64,000 nt of DNA from Paenibacillus hunanensis (GTDB lineage: Bacteria > Bacillota > Bacilli > Paenibacillales > Paenibacillaceae): assembly GCF_014645615.1 (NCBI RefSeq), contig NZ_BMMB01000001.1, forward strand, positions 248,001 to 312,000, read 5' to 3'. Of this stretch, positions 43,415 through 54,343 are shown piece by piece. Under the pieces are notes generated by a model, which ran no database searches, had not been told where the DNA came from, and saw nothing but the letters and a program-made list of their open reading frames with translations. Numbering within the stretch: the first letter of the stretch is position 1; each line of letters opens with the position of its first letter. Both the position numbers and the translations under genes were made by a program.

Positions 43415-44233
43415 ATGGAGTTTATTAGACGCAATCAGTGGATTACGCCTCTGCTCGGCGTGCTTTTTATATTTGTAATGTGCCTTCCGTTTTGGATGGC
43501 TAATCAACATACGACACACAGTCAATCCTTTACTAAGCTGCCCGCGTGGGGTGCGCAGCCGGCAGGTGTTGTTTCGTATGCACAAAAAGACAGGAGCAGT
43601 ACGGAAGGTACGTTTATGGACTGGAATGAGAAGCATACACGTAACCTGATTCAACAGGCAAAAGCGAACAAAGCTACACTGGCTAAGCAGCAACAGGCTG
43701 CAACAGCCAAACAACAGCGCACACAAGCCGCACAAGCGAAGGCTAATAAAGCCGCAGCGGTCACGGCAGATGCAGCGATCGGCAATACCACCCCCACTAA
43801 ACTATACTTTACTCGGACAAAGCTGCTTTCTCAGGATAACCATGCTCAGGCAACCTGGACCTACGCATTGTCAGATAAAGAACGGCTGATGCTGGAACGA
43901 ATTGTTATGGCAGAAGCTGAAGGTGAACCGTACGAAGGCAAAGTGGCAGTTGCCAATGTTGTCTTAAACCGGCTACGGTCCGCTAATTTCCCCGACACGA
44001 TTAAAGGTGTACTGTATCAAAAATATCAATTTTCACCTGTATCCAATGGTCGCTTTGAGCGCGTGACGCCTAATGCCGACTCGGTTAAAGCTGTCCGTGA
44101 AGCATTACAGGGACGCAAGGAAGTACCGGATAATACGTATTATTTTGTGTCGCTATCACTGGCGACTGATTTTGCGATTCCAAATTCACAGACGGTCGTG
44201 AAGAAAATTGGACACCATACGTTTTACAAATAA
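43415..44233 (+). CDS. SleB-like cell wall hydrolase, membrane-anchored
   Basis: A 272-residue protein. An N-terminal signal-anchor (WITPLLGVLFIFVMCLPFWMA) leads to a Lys/Ala/Gln-rich coiled coil (about 85-120, KANKATLAKQQQAATAKQQRTQAAQAKANKAAA type). The C-terminal hydrolase_2 domain (ERLMLERIVMAEAEGEPYEGKVAVANVVLNRL..SANFPDTIKGVLYQKYQFSPV) belongs to the SleB/CwlJ lytic family; the Glu in AEAEGE is the likely catalytic residue. ATG at 43415 with GGAGGAAAAAC. Role may be in cortex lysis or general wall turnover; it lacks a peptidoglycan-binding domain. Confidence 0.88.
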   Translation: MEFIRRNQWITPLLGVLFIFVMCLPFWMANQHTTHSQSFTKLPAWGAQPAGVVSYAQKDRSSTEGTFMDWNEKHTRNLIQQAKANKATLAKQQQAATAKQQRTQAAQAKANKAAAVTADAAIGNTTPTKLYFTRTKLLSQDNHAQATWTYALSDKERLMLERIVMAEAEGEPYEGKVAVANVVLNRLRSANFPDTIKGVLYQKYQFSPVSNGRFERVTPNADSVKAVREALQGRKEVPDNTYYFVSLSLATDFAIPNSQTVVKKIGHHTFYK

Positions 44234-44281
44234 TATCGTTATTTAACAAGTGTAGGAGCTAGTCGAATGTTCTTATAGATC

Positions 44282-44386
44282 GCTATGCTGGTCGCACATA
44301 TATACAGATAGCGCTGGAATTCGAAACTACGCGTATGCAGGCTCTCTGAGATAACTATGCTAGGCGCATATACAGATAGTGCTGGT
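44282..44386. repeat. Imperfect direct repeat in an intergenic gap
   Basis: Two copies of CTATGCTGG(T)CGCA..TATACAGATAGYGCTGG, about 70 bases apart, at 44283-44316 and 44355-44386. The rest of 44234-44614 shows only the GGAGGTG of the next gene. Confidence 0.55.
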
Positions 44387-44614
44387 GCAAGTAGATGGTC
44401 TACCGAGCATGAAGCTAACAGCGTTGAAGGCGATCTTTATAGTCAACCGTTCAGCCTCGATTCTGCTATAGCCAGTCATTTCAGCTATGTTCGAATTTGC
44501 GCAATTGACGTAGTGATAAGCAACCTGGCACCTGCAAAGTTACAAATCTATCGATTTTGGTGATAAAATAAACGGTGGCTACACCATTCATTTTATTGCG
44601 GAGGTGCTTTAACG

Positions 44615-45301
44615 ATGAAGATTACGTACTATGGACAATCCTGTCTGCTTGTGGAAGAAGGCGGTAAAAAGGTGATTATCGATCCTTTTCTGTCCGGCAA
44701 TCCGCAGGTCGATGTTGATGTAAAAGATATTCAAGTGGACGCGGTCATTTTGACACACGGACACGGTGACCATTTTGGCGATACGGTAGAGATTGCACAA
44801 AATAATAATTGCCCGGTGATCGCAGTTGTGGAGCTGGCGCAATATGCAGCAGCCAAGGGCGCGGCAGACACAGTCGGTATGAACCTGGGCGGCTCCAAGC
44901 AATTCGATGGCTTCAAGGTAAAATACACACTGGCATTCCATTCCTCATCCAATGAGCTGGACGGACAAAATGTATACCTTGGCGAGCCAGCAGGCATTTT
45001 GCTAACAATGGGTGGCAAAACGCTGTATCATGCAGGCGATACTGCATTATTCGGGGATATGAAGCTGATCGGTGAAATGAATAGCATCGACGTGGCGGCA
45101 TTGCCAATCGGTGACTTTTTCACAATGGGACCTGAGGATGCACTGTACGCGGCTGAATGGGTGCAAGCAAAGCACATCATTCCGGTACACTATAATACAT
45201 TCCCGCCGATCGAGCAGGATGGCGATGCATTCGTTGCTGCACTGGAAGCGAAGGGCATCAAGGGAACCGCATTAAAAGTAGGCGAAAGCGTCGAGCTGTA
45301 A
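44615..45301 (+). CDS. UPF0173 metal-dependent hydrolase
   Basis: A 228-residue metallo-beta-lactamase-fold hydrolase of the UPF0173/YtkL group. THGHGDHFGD holds the binuclear metal site, with further ligands in AGDTALFGD and IPVHYNTFPPI near the end. The length and the opening MKITYYGQSCLLVEEGGKKVIIDPFLSGNP are standard. Cytosolic; the true substrate is not known. ATG with GGAGGTGC upstream and a strong terminator after it. Confidence 0.93.
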   Translation: MKITYYGQSCLLVEEGGKKVIIDPFLSGNPQVDVDVKDIQVDAVILTHGHGDHFGDTVEIAQNNNCPVIAVVELAQYAAAKGAADTVGMNLGGSKQFDGFKVKYTLAFHSSSNELDGQNVYLGEPAGILLTMGGKTLYHAGDTALFGDMKLIGEMNSIDVAALPIGDFFTMGPEDALYAAEWVQAKHIIPVHYNTFPPIEQDGDAFVAALEAKGIKGTALKVGESVEL

Positions 45302-45352
45302 GCACACGCTATGCATTTGTGCGTCATTTATTTTGAGCTTAGTTTATACAGC

Positions 45353-45387
45353 AACGGACAGTCCTGTACAGGGCTGTCCGTTTTTGT
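45353..45387 (+). terminator. Rho-independent terminator
   Basis: AACGGACAG-TCCTGTACAGGG-CTGTCCGTT followed by TTTGTTTT. Confidence 0.9.
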
Positions 45388-45879
45388 TTTGGATATAGAG
45401 GCTAGTTTGATTTGCTCCATTTGGATGAATGCTGTACGGTAAGCTACATTAACCTATTGAATTATTTATTAATTTTAATGTATAATCATACACTATATGT
45501 AATGCGTTGCGTTATCACACTAATGCTTTGACGCAAAATAATAATTTATCGCATATATAAAAAGTTTGAATTGCCATCATGTAAGGTCAGTGTTAAAATG
45601 TATAAAACTAACGAAGGTTACAGCAATATCACATAGCTAAATAAGTTGCTTGAATCTCATCAAAGTGGATATTTATTCTTCGCCTGTTACTTCTAACCTA
45701 TATCCAAACATAGGCTGCTTCCGTCACCGTCCTGTACAATATGTACAAATATTGTAGATGATACTGTATGGAATGAGCAGTCTGTTTTGTATACCCTACC
45801 CTTAGAAGCATGTATCTTCGTCCGGCCGTCCTCTGGCTCATCTCTTGACAGTCACTTCATAATAGAAAGGTTGCGTATT
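45388..45879 (+). other. Long AT-rich leader of gltB
   Basis: No gene. Promoter-like TTGACG at about 45528 with AT-rich -10 candidates (CATATA/TATATA) 18-20 bases on. The gltB frame stays open upstream to 45787 but has no ribosome site there. No GltC- or TnrA-type box is clear by eye. Confidence 0.45.
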
Positions 45880-48800
45880 ATGAACATTACAGGTTTACCT
45901 CCGAAGCAGGGTCTTTATGACCCGCAGTTTGAAAAAGATGCTTGCGGTATGGGATTTACCGCGCATATCAAAGGCATACCTAGTCACCAGATTGTCAGTC
46001 AAGCACTGACCATGCTCGAAAACATGGAGCATCGCGGCGGCCAGGGAAGCGAACCGAATTCCGGTGACGGAGCCGGCATTATGGTACAGATTCCGCATTC
46101 CTTCTTTGTAAAGGAAGCCAAAGCTAATGGATTTGAACTCCCTGAAAAAGGTCAGTATGGTGTAGCGATGGTGTTCCTGTCCCGTGACGAGGAACTTCGT
46201 GAGCGTCATGAAGCGCTGCTGAAGGACATTGTTGAGCAGGAAGGTCAAGTTTTCCTCGGTGCTCGTACCGTGCCGACAGATGATAGCACACTGGGCAAAT
46301 CCGCAAAGGCGGCAAAGCCTGTCGTACGTCAATTTTTTATCGGTCGTGGGGAAGGGCTGCGTAATGCAGATGAGCTTGCTTTTGAACGCAAGCTATATGT
46401 GATTCGCAGAGTAGCAGAGCGTCAGATTCGTTATGCGGAAGCAGCGGGTGGCGAAACGTTTTACGTACCAAGTCTGTCCTGTCGTAAGGTCGTATACAAA
46501 GGCATGCTCACGACGATCCAGGTAGGCGAATTCTATCTTGATCTGCGCGATGATGCGTTTGAATCGGCAATGGCACTTGTTCACTCCCGCTTCAGTACGA
46601 ACACTTTCCCAAGCTGGGATCGTGCCCACCCGTATCGCTTTATGATCCACAATGGTGAGATCAATACGATGCGTGGTAATGTGAACTGGATGCATGCACG
46701 TCAATCTCTGTTTGAGAGCGATGTATTTGGTAGTGATCTGGATAAGGTTCGTCCGGTCATTAATCCAGATGGGTCGGATACAGCGATGTTTGATAACACG
46801 CTTGAATTCCTGTACCTGAATGGACGCTCCCTGCCACATGTGGCGATGATGATGGTACCCGAGCCGTGGAGTAACCACGATACGATGGATGAGAAGAAAA
46901 AAGCATTTTACCAATACCATAGCTGCCTGATGGAACCATGGGATGGCCCTGCCGCAATGGCGTTCACCGATGGGATCCAGATTGGCGCGATTCTGGATCG
47001 TAATGGACTGCGTCCGGCACGTTATTATGTAACGAAGGATGACCGTATTATTCTGTCCTCCGAAGTCGGCGTACTCGATATTGCACCGGAAAATGTACTA
47101 TATAAGGATCGTCTGCGTCCAGGTCGTATGCTGCTGATCGATACGCAGGAAGGTCGCATTATTTCCGACGAAGAGATCAAGGAACAGATCGCTTCTGAGC
47201 ATCCGTATGCAGAATGGCTGGAAGAGCATCTCGTGAATCTGGAGGATGTTCCCGAAGCGCCAGAAGCGATTCAGCCAGATCACGATAATGTGCAGCAGCT
47301 ACAGCTGGCATTTGGTTATACGTTTGAAGAGCTGCGTAAGGTTATCGAGCCGATGGCATCGACAGGTGCAGAAGCACTTGCTTCTATGGGCTACGATGCA
47401 CCACTGGCTGTATTGTCTGAGCAGCCGCAACGTTTGTATAACTACTTTAAACAGCTATTTGCACAGGTAACCAATCCGCCAATCGATGCGATTCGTGAGG
47501 AGATTGTTACTTCGACGGCAACATCGCTCGGACCGGAGGGCAACCTGCTTGATCCACAGCCAGAGAGCTGTCGTCAGATTATTTTGAATACACCGATTTT
47601 ATCAAACGAGGAATTTGCTAAGGTTCGTCACGTACGTCGTCCGGGCTTTAAGGCAATGACCATTCCGATCTTCTTTGAAGCAGCAAAAGGTGCAGAGGGA
47701 TTGCAAGCTGCACTGGTGAACCTGTGCGAAGCGGCAGACCGTGTTATCGCCAAAGGTCACAATTTCCTCATCCTGTCCGACCGTGGTATGGATAAGGAAA
47801 ATGCAGCCATTCCAGCTTTGCTGGCGGTTGCCTGTCTGCATCACCACTTGATCCGTCAGGGTACACGTACCCGTGTGAGTCTGCTGCTGGAATCCGGTGA
47901 GCCACGCGATATTCACCATTTCGCATTGCTGCTCGGTTACGGTATCAGTGCAGTAAATCCATATCTCGTATTCGAAACGATGCAGGATATGATTAAGCAA
48001 GGTATGCTGCGCGGCATTTCGCATGACAAAGCCGTGAAGAACTACATCAAGGCTGTGACCAAAGGTGTTGTAAAAATCCTGTCCAAAATGGGTATTTCCA
48101 CGATCCAATCGTACCGTGGTGCACAGATTTTCGAAGCGGTAGGTCTGAAACAGGAATTCATCGATCAATACTTCACCTGGACACCATCTCGTATTGGTGG
48201 GATTGGTCTGGAAGAAGTAGCGGTGGAAGCACTGACGCAGCATAATCGTGCATTTACAGACAAGGACGGTAATGACCGTGTGCTGGATTCCGGCGGTGAT
48301 TACCAGTGGCGTAATGACGGAGAAGAGCATATGTTCAATCCGCAAACGATCCACCTGCTCCAACATTCGGTACGCACAGGCGACTACAAGCTGTACAAAA
48401 AGTACGCTGCGCTGGTCGATGGCGAGAACGAGAAGCATCTGACACTGCGTTCCCTGCTCAAGCTGAAGCCTAATGGTGCTCCGGTGCCACTGGAAGAGGT
48501 AGAGCCAATTGAATCGATCATGAAACGCTTCAAAACAGGCGCTATGTCATTTGGCTCCATCAGTAAGGAAGCGCATGAGAGCCTGGCGATTGCGATGAAC
48601 CGTATTGGCGGTAAGAGTAACAGCGGTGAGGGTGGCGAAGACCCTGCACGCTTTATTCCAGATGCGAATGGCGATTCTCGTCGTAGTGCGATCAAGCAGG
48701 TTGCTTCCGGTCGTTTCGGCGTTACGTCGAACTATCTGGTTAATGCAGATGAAATTCAAATTAAAATGGCACAGGGCGCGAAGCCTGGTGAAGGTGGACA

Positions 48801-50481
48801 GTTGCCTGGCCGTAAAGTATATCCATGGGTGGCAGAGGTTCGTCACTCTACACCGGGCGTAGGCTTGATCTCGCCGCCTCCGCATCACGATATCTATTCG
48901 ATCGAGGATCTGGCAGAGCTGATCTATGATCTGAAAAATGCGAACCGTCGTGCGCGTATCAACGTGAAGCTTGTATCCGAGGTAGGCGTAGGTACAATCG
49001 CTGCGGGTGTGGCTAAAGGCCGTGCCGATGTTATTCTGGTGAGTGGTTATGATGGCGGTACAGGTGCATCTCCACAGGGCTCGATCCGTCATGCGGGTCT
49101 GCCATGGGAGCTTGGACTGGCGGAAACGCAGCAAACGCTCATTATGAACAATCTGCGTGACCGTGTCGTGCTGGAAACAGACGGCAAAATGCTGAGCGGT
49201 CGTGACCTTGCGGTTGCTGCATTGCTTGGCGCGGAGGAGTATGGCTTCTCAACCGCACCACTCGTTTCGATCGGCTGTATTATGATGCGTGTCTGCCAGA
49301 TGGACACCTGTCCAGTCGGCGTAGCTACACAGAATCCAGAGCTGCGTAAAAACTTCACCGGTGATCCTCAGCATGTCGTGAACTTTATGAAGTTCGTAGC
49401 ACAGGATCTGCGTGAGATTATGGCAGAGCTTGGTTTCCGTACTGTGAAGGAAATGGTTGGTCGTCTGGATTGTCTGGATGCTACCGCAGCCGATGTGCAC
49501 TGGAAGAAGAAAGGTCTGGATCTGTCCGTATTGCTGCACCAGCCACAGCTTCCAGAAGGCAGCGAGCGCTTCAATGTACAGCAGCAGAACCATCTGCTGG
49601 AAGAAACGCTCGATCTGCGTCAATTGCTGCCACTCGCAGCTCCTGCACTCGAAAATGGGACAGCGGTTCAGGCTGAACTGGATATCTGTAACGTCGACCG
49701 TGCGGTAGGTACGATTCTCGGTAGTGAAGTCACACTCAAATACGGTGCGGCGGGTCTACCGGATGATACGATCTCGTTTACATTCAAGGGCTCGGCTGGA
49801 CAAAGTCTGGGTGCATTCGTACCGAAGGGTATTACACTTCGTGTCGAAGGTGACTGTAATGACTATGTTGGTAAAGGTCTGTCCGGTGGTAAAATTATCG
49901 TGAAGCCTGATGCGGCGGCTACATTCGCTGCGGAGGACAATATCATTATCGGTAACACAGCGCTATATGGAGCAACAAGTGGTGAAGCCTATATTAGCGG
50001 TATCGCTGGTGAGCGCTTTGCCGTACGTAACTCCGGTGCGAAGGTCGTTGTTGAAGGCGTGGGTGACCACGGCTGTGAATATATGACTGGTGGACGTGTC
50101 GTTGTACTCGGCTCGACTGGACGTAACTTTGCCGCAGGGATGTCGGGCGGTATCGCGTATGTGCTTGATCCAAGTCACGATTTCGTTGGTCGTTGCAATC
50201 TGGAAATGGTGCTGCTGGAAGATATCGAGGACGCAGACGAGCTGGCTGAGCTGCGCGCTTTGATCGAACAGCATGTAGCCTATACAGGTAGTGAAGCAGG
50301 TAAGCGTGTGTTGGAAGATTGGGAACACCAATCGAAGGATTTCGTTCGTGTCATTCCGAAAGACTACAAACGGATGCTCGAGCAAATCCGCAAAGTTCAC
50401 GAAAAAGGTCTGACAGGCGAAGCGGCATTGCTCGCAGCGTTTGAGGCTAATATGCGTGAACTGGCACGTTCCGGTGCGTAA
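45880..50481 (+). CDS. gltB: Glutamate synthase large subunit
   Basis: A 1,533-residue ferredoxin/NADPH glutamate synthase alpha chain. A short propeptide ends before Cys22 (KDACGMGF), the N-terminal nucleophile of the glutaminase domain. The central and FMN-binding synthase domains follow ([56 protein letters not shown]). The 3Fe-4S cysteines are in [15 protein letters not shown], and the C-terminal beta-helix (GxxxG repeats, [23 protein letters not shown]) ends the protein. It makes two glutamates from glutamine and 2-oxoglutarate. ATG at 45880 is preferred over 45787. No gltD beside it; the next gene is an ABC ATPase. Confidence 0.96.
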   Translation: MNITGLPPKQGLYDPQFEKDACGMGFTAHIKGIPSHQIVSQALTMLENMEHRGGQGSEPNSGDGAGIMVQIPHSFFVKEAKANGFELPEKGQYGVAMVFLSRDEELRERHEALLKDIVEQEGQVFLGARTVPTDDSTLGKSAKAAKPVVRQFFIGRGEGLRNADELAFERKLYVIRRVAERQIRYAEAAGGETFYVPSLSCRKVVYKGMLTTIQVGEFYLDLRDDAFESAMALVHSRFSTNTFPSWDRAHPYRFMIHNGEINTMRGNVNWMHARQSLFESDVFGSDLDKVRPVINPDGSDTAMFDNTLEFLYLNGRSLPHVAMMMVPEPWSNHDTMDEKKKAFYQYHSCLMEPWDGPAAMAFTDGIQIGAILDRNGLRPARYYVTKDDRIILSSEVGVLDIAPENVLYKDRLRPGRMLLIDTQEGRIISDEEIKEQIASEHPYAEWLEEHLVNLEDVPEAPEAIQPDHDNVQQLQLAFGYTFEELRKVIEPMASTGAEALASMGYDAPLAVLSEQPQRLYNYFKQLFAQVTNPPIDAIREEIVTSTATSLGPEGNLLDPQPESCRQIILNTPILSNEEFAKVRHVRRPGFKAMTIPIFFEAAKGAEGLQAALVNLCEAADRVIAKGHNFLILSDRGMDKENAAIPALLAVACLHHHLIRQGTRTRVSLLLESGEPRDIHHFALLLGYGISAVNPYLVFETMQDMIKQGMLRGISHDKAVKNYIKAVTKGVVKILSKMGISTIQSYRGAQIFEAVGLKQEFIDQYFTWTPSRIGGIGLEEVAVEALTQHNRAFTDKDGNDRVLDSGGDYQWRNDGEEHMFNPQTIHLLQHSVRTGDYKLYKKYAALVDGENEKHLTLRSLLKLKPNGAPVPLEEVEPIESIMKRFKTGAMSFGSISKEAHESLAIAMNRIGGKSNSGEGGEDPARFIPDANGDSRRSAIKQVASGRFGVTSNYLVNADEIQIKMAQGAKPGEGGQLPGRKVYPWVAEVRHSTPGVGLISPPPHHDIYSIEDLAELIYDLKNANRRARINVKLVSEVGVGTIAAGVAKGRADVILVSGYDGGTGASPQGSIRHAGLPWELGLAETQQTLIMNNLRDRVVLETDGKMLSGRDLAVAALLGAEEYGFSTAPLVSIGCIMMRVCQMDTCPVGVATQNPELRKNFTGDPQHVVNFMKFVAQDLREIMAELGFRTVKEMVGRLDCLDATAADVHWKKKGLDLSVLLHQPQLPEGSERFNVQQQNHLLEETLDLRQLLPLAAPALENGTAVQAELDICNVDRAVGTILGSEVTLKYGAAGLPDDTISFTFKGSAGQSLGAFVPKGITLRVEGDCNDYVGKGLSGGKIIVKPDAAATFAAEDNIIIGNTALYGATSGEAYISGIAGERFAVRNSGAKVVVEGVGDHGCEYMTGGRVVVLGSTGRNFAAGMSGGIAYVLDPSHDFVGRCNLEMVLLEDIEDADELAELRALIEQHVAYTGSEAGKRVLEDWEHQSKDFVRVIPKDYKRMLEQIRKVHEKGLTGEAALLAAFEANMRELARSGA

Positions 50482-50584
50482 TCTACTGCAAGCCCTGGGG
50501 ATGTTACTGGCACTGTTTGAAGTATTTGAGTAGTGCTGGTAACGCCATTGTTAATAATTTAATTATTAATGCTGATTTAATTTA

Positions 50585-50647
50585 GAACCCGCTCTATGCG
50601 GTGGCTATCATCGGGATAGCTGCTGCGTAGGGACGGGTTCTTTTTTG
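50585..50647 (+). terminator. Rho-independent terminator of gltB
   Basis: A long stem with bulges closes with GAACCCG/CGGGTTC and is followed by TTTTTT. A separate AT palindrome (TTAATAATTTAATTATTAA) lies just before. Confidence 0.85.
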
Positions 50648-50917
50648 TATCAAGGGGAGGGTGTGTTACAATGAAGGCGCTACAGTGTAGTAGAGCAATA
50701 GGAGAGAGGTCGAATGAAGCCTACAGCAGGGGAGAGTAGAGTAGTCGGCGTGCATTAGGGCTTGCTGTGTGTGATGCACCATTAGATCGTGTGGTGTTTT
50801 AGCTAAAGGGTGAATAGAAAGGCAGTCGATGTAGCAAGAGAATTAGGAGTTAAACCATTGATGTACATACGTACTCTTGCTGTGACGAGTCTACAGTACA
50901 CATTTGAAAGGGGCTAG

Positions 50918-52066
50918 ATGATGACGATACAGGCAAAGCAACCACGGTCTTTATGTCAGTTACCCGATGGTAGACCTGAAGGCCATTCCTCCATGCAGCA
51001 AAAGAATGGGAACGAAGCAACTCGCACCGCAGGTGAGCAGCGATCGCCAGCGCAATCTGTCCAGTCGGCGCCTGGTGCTGGTGGTACAGATGCAACGACA
51101 GCAAGCCATTCGACAGCAGGTAGCACGATCGATCATCTTGCAGCGCCTGTTGTTCAATTTCGCGGTGTAACGAAAAAAATAGGCTCAAAGACGATCATTG
51201 ATAATCTCACGCTGGATGTACCAGCAGGCTGTGTATTTGGCTTTCTAGGACCGAACGGCTCAGGCAAGACGACGACCATCCGTATGCTCGTTGGGTTGAT
51301 GTCTCCGACTTCAGGCGATATTCGCATTGAAGGGCAAAGCATCCGCACACATTTTGAACAAGCGATTAGCAAAGTCGGCGCAATCGTCGAGAATCCTGAA
51401 ATGTACAAGTATATGACCGGATATCAGAATCTCATGCATTATGCACGAATGTCACCGGGCGTGACAAAGGAACGGATCGCTGAGGTAGTCGATTTTGTCG
51501 GACTTGGCGGCCGTGTACGCGATCGGGTAAGCACATATTCGCTCGGGATGAGACAACGTCTGGGCGTTGCACAGGCATTGCTGCATCGTCCACGGCTGCT
51601 CGTGCTGGATGAGCCGACTAATGGTCTTGATCCACAGGGGATTCGTGAACTACGGGATTATCTGCGTGCGCTCAGTCGTGAGCAGGGAACGACTGTTTTC
51701 GTATCCAGTCACCTGCTATCTGAGATGGAGCTGATGTGTGATACCGTCGCAGTCATTAATGGAGGTCGATTGGTGGATGTGCGTCATTTGCACGGACAGA
51801 CTACAGGATCGGTTGCATCCGCTACGGAGGAGCTCATCACCGTCCGTTTTGATACCGATCAGCCTGAGCAGGTACATGGCCTCATTCCAGGCAGTTATAT
51901 CGAGGGTACTAGCTGTGTTGCCCGCGCGACACGCTCCGATATTGCTCGCTTGAACGCGCAGCTTGTGCAGCAAGGCATTGCCGTATATAGCATCGTGCCG
52001 ATGCGTCAGACGCTGGAGGATCAATTCCTGGCGATGACACGCGAAGGTGGTGTGCGCTATGACTAA
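50918..52066 (+). CDS. ABC transporter ATP-binding protein (BcrA-like)
   Basis: A 382-residue ATPase. The conserved domain starts at about 78: Walker A GPNGSGKT at 111-118, the Q-loop in VGAIVENPEMYKYMTGY, signature YSLGMRQR and Walker B LLVLDEPTNGLDP, with H-loop SSHLLSEME. This pattern is of the bacitracin/lantibiotic exporter type. The first ~75 residues are a Ser/Ala/Gln/Thr-rich, probably disordered extension that these ATPases normally lack. Its permease partner follows with an eight-base overlap. Confidence 0.9.
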   Translation: MMTIQAKQPRSLCQLPDGRPEGHSSMQQKNGNEATRTAGEQRSPAQSVQSAPGAGGTDATTASHSTAGSTIDHLAAPVVQFRGVTKKIGSKTIIDNLTLDVPAGCVFGFLGPNGSGKTTTIRMLVGLMSPTSGDIRIEGQSIRTHFEQAISKVGAIVENPEMYKYMTGYQNLMHYARMSPGVTKERIAEVVDFVGLGGRVRDRVSTYSLGMRQRLGVAQALLHRPRLLVLDEPTNGLDPQGIRELRDYLRALSREQGTTVFVSSHLLSEMELMCDTVAVINGGRLVDVRHLHGQTTGSVASATEELITVRFDTDQPEQVHGLIPGSYIEGTSCVARATRSDIARLNAQLVQQGIAVYSIVPMRQTLEDQFLAMTREGGVRYD

Positions 52067-52847
52067 CTTTATCCAGCTCATCTGGAATGAAATGCTGAAA
52101 ATTGTACTGCGCATCTCCAACTGGGTCATGCTCATTTTACTGCTTGTTTTGTCACCGTCACTCTTATTGTTATTTAAGCTTGGCGATTATCCGAGTCCTG
52201 CATTGATGGCATTTCAAGACTCGTTTGCGATGTTTTTCCTGGTGGTACTATTCATGCTCATCGTTGCCTCAGAATCGGTGGCAAGTGAGTTTACGAGTGG
52301 TACGGTCAAGCTATTGCTTATTCGTCCATGGCAACGATGGAAGATTCTATGCTCGAAGTTTCTGGCGATGGCCATTTTCCTGTTTATTTTAACGCTGCTC
52401 TTCTCCCTGATTAATCTGGCGATATCGTATATGTTGTTTTCGAGCAACGTGACCAGCTTGCCGTATGGGGCAGCAACTTCACTAGAAGATAATCTATTGC
52501 TGCTGATCGCTTACTCCTTTATTCGTGCGCTGATCTTAGCGACATTTGCATTTATGCTGTCTGCCTTATTCCGCTCCGCAGCTGTAGCGATCACATTATC
52601 GATGCTGCTCTATTTTTCCGGCACCATTACGAATGGGCTTTTACGCGCATTTTTAAAACCGGAGGATTACTGGATTACGAAATATTTGCTGTTCACGAAT
52701 CTCGATCTAACACAGTATTTCTCCAATCCAACAGGGAACTTTGGTGTAACCTCTGTAGGCTGGTCGCTATTCATTATGGCAGTATACTTCGTTCTCTTCG
52801 CACTCATTTCCTGGGTTTCGTTCTCAAAACGAGATGTTCGTGCATGA
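52059..52847 (+). CDS. ABC-2 type permease
   Basis: A 262-residue inner-membrane protein with six predicted helices, including WVMLILLLVLSPSLLLLFKL and FSLINLAISYMLF. SEFTSGTVKLLLIRPWQRWKILCSKFLAM is the typical cytosolic loop of ABC-2 exporters (BcrB/YxlG type). Starts at the ATG at 52059 overlapping the ATPase stop. The pair probably exports a peptide antibiotic or lipid; the substrate is unknown. Confidence 0.9.
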   Translation: MTNFIQLIWNEMLKIVLRISNWVMLILLLVLSPSLLLLFKLGDYPSPALMAFQDSFAMFFLVVLFMLIVASESVASEFTSGTVKLLLIRPWQRWKILCSKFLAMAIFLFILTLLFSLINLAISYMLFSSNVTSLPYGAATSLEDNLLLLIAYSFIRALILATFAFMLSALFRSAAVAITLSMLLYFSGTITNGLLRAFLKPEDYWITKYLLFTNLDLTQYFSNPTGNFGVTSVGWSLFIMAVYFVLFALISWVSFSKRDVRA

Positions 52848-53084
52848 TGGCGTAGTCGTCTAATCAATAAGGGATGATTGGGCAGGTGATGTGACGACAA
52901 TATGAGCCCTTGTGTAGCGAGTAGATAGGTCATACTGCTATACGTATTGCCTCTAATCTCATCTGACCCGATAGCATAGGCACAGATATCCTGAAATAAA
53001 TAGTCATCCATGTTCAAGGTTATAAAGCTCACCTGTACGATAAAGTTGTCCATATAGATGGCGGCTGTCGGTTACGGATGAATG

Positions 53085-53118
53085 AAAAGCCTTCTGTTTC
53101 TTATGCAGAAGGCTTTTT
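53085..53118 (+). terminator. Rho-independent terminator
   Basis: AAAAGCCTTCTG-TTTCTTATG-CAGAAGGCTTTTT. It lies about 240 bases after the permease stop. Between it and padR there is only C/T/A-rich low-complexity sequence without a gene. Confidence 0.85.
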
Positions 53119-53327
53119 GGTGTGATTATGATGTATAGCATCTTCGTGCCGTACTCCTTTGTTGTCACACTACCTTTATCCATACTGTCTCTATCCGTAC
53201 TACCTCCATCTCATACTACCCTCATGCTTCACTACCTTGATACTACATATACTTACCTGCTCACGATTACATCACAACGATCATTTACAATATTCAATTC
53301 CCTATCTATCACTATATAGCTTGTTCA

Positions 53328-53383
53328 ACTATATCGCGTCGTGATATAGTAAGTCTATACACTATATCGCGCCACGATATAGT
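53328..53383. promoter_or_regulatory. Twin palindromic PadR operators
   Basis: Two 23-bp dyads, 53328-53350 and 53361-53383, each made of ACTATATCG and CGATATAGT-type half-sites around a GC-rich centre. Centres are 33 bases (about three helical turns) apart, 25 bases before the padR start. A lone ACTATATAG half-site lies at 53311. Autoregulation by PadR is inferred. Confidence 0.8.
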
Positions 53384-53407
53384 TGGGCGAATGAAAGTGG
53401 TGACAGG

Positions 53408-53740
53408 ATGAACGATAAAATACGAAGCTATTTGCCAATGACGGAAACCGCCTTTTACATTTTACTAACGTTGCAAAAGGTTCGTTACGGCTACGGCATT
53501 ATGCAGGACGTGGAGAGCTTGACCAAGGGACGAATCAAGCTCGGTGCAGGCACGATCTATGGCAGTCTGTCCCGAATGGAAAAGGATGGTCTGATCAAGG
53601 TGGTAGGTGAAGAGAATCGGCGTAAGTCGTATATCGCTACAGAGCTTGGTAGCGAGTTACTGCGCGAGGAGATTGCTCGAATTAGCGAGCAGTATCACAA
53701 TGCAATGCAAATGGAGGGGATCAATGATGAGCAGCACTAA
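53408..53740 (+). CDS. PadR family transcriptional regulator
   Basis: A 110-residue winged-helix repressor. The core is YLPMTETAFYILLTLQKVRYGYGIMQDVESLTKGRIKLGAGTIYGSLSRMEKDGLIK, the canonical PadR N-terminal domain with G-T-I/L-Y-x-x-L-x-R-x-E. A short C-terminal dimerisation helix follows. ATG at 53408. It overlaps the next gene and sits behind twin palindromes, so it probably represses its own operon. Confidence 0.93.
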   Translation: MNDKIRSYLPMTETAFYILLTLQKVRYGYGIMQDVESLTKGRIKLGAGTIYGSLSRMEKDGLIKVVGEENRRKSYIATELGSELLREEIARISEQYHNAMQMEGINDEQH

Positions 53741-54278
53741 AAGCGTATTTCGCTGGTGGTGGATCTGGCAGTCGGAGAAGATCGAGGAGTGGTTGGAGGA
53801 GCAGGAGCGGCAGGGCTGGCATCTGATGGAGGTGAAGCCGAATCTGATGCGGTTTTATTTTCAAAAGGGCGAGCCGCGTACGATTCGTTATGTGTTTGAT
53901 TACCAGACAGAAGTGAATGACGATTATATCATGCTATACGAGGATGCGGGCTGGGAGCCTTTGAATAACGGCAAACATAGCTGGTATCTGTGGCGTAAGC
54001 CGTACGAGGCGAATAAGCCTGAATCACGTCCGGAAATTTATTCAGATATCGATTCGGTGATTCAGCGTAATGATCGGATGAAGAGAACACTGATTATCGT
54101 GGGTGTAATCCTGATTCCGCTTATGATGAGCGTTATGATCACACAGCCATTATGGCAGGTTCGTCTTGCTTTTCTCATCTCGTATTTGTGCATCTGGGTT
54201 CTATTTATGTACGGGATCAATCGTCTCAGTGCTCAAAACCGTAAGCTACGCTCACGCTCCGTTTCGTCTCATCGTTAG
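53724..54278 (+). CDS. DUF2812 domain membrane protein
   Basis: A 184-residue protein. Residues about 10-110 form the DUF2812 domain (FRWWWIWQSEKIEEWLEEQERQGWHLMEV, RYVFDYQTE, YEDAGWEPLNNGKHSWYLWRKP). Two membrane helices follow (TLIIVGVILIPLMMSVMI and LAFLISYLCIWVLFMYGI). ATG at 53724 overlaps padR by 17 bases with GGAGGGG upstream. PadR-DUF2812 pairs are a standard Firmicute arrangement, thought to answer membrane or antibiotic stress. Confidence 0.9.
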   Translation: MMSSTKSVFRWWWIWQSEKIEEWLEEQERQGWHLMEVKPNLMRFYFQKGEPRTIRYVFDYQTEVNDDYIMLYEDAGWEPLNNGKHSWYLWRKPYEANKPESRPEIYSDIDSVIQRNDRMKRTLIIVGVILIPLMMSVMITQPLWQVRLAFLISYLCIWVLFMYGINRLSAQNRKLRSRSVSSHR

Positions 54279-54343
54279 CTGCTAGGATATCTACACATCA
54301 TGTCAATGTACTCAAAATGTGCCTCTATACCTTTTCAATAACA

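Noticed and set aside
45440..45780. T-box or glutamine-type riboswitch before gltB
   Set aside because: No T-box core sequence or recognisable riboswitch motif could be found in the leader.
53122..53344. Plus-strand frames rich in Tyr/Leu/Ser/Thr before padR
   Set aside because: They arise from C/T/A-rich low-complexity DNA and run into the PadR operators.
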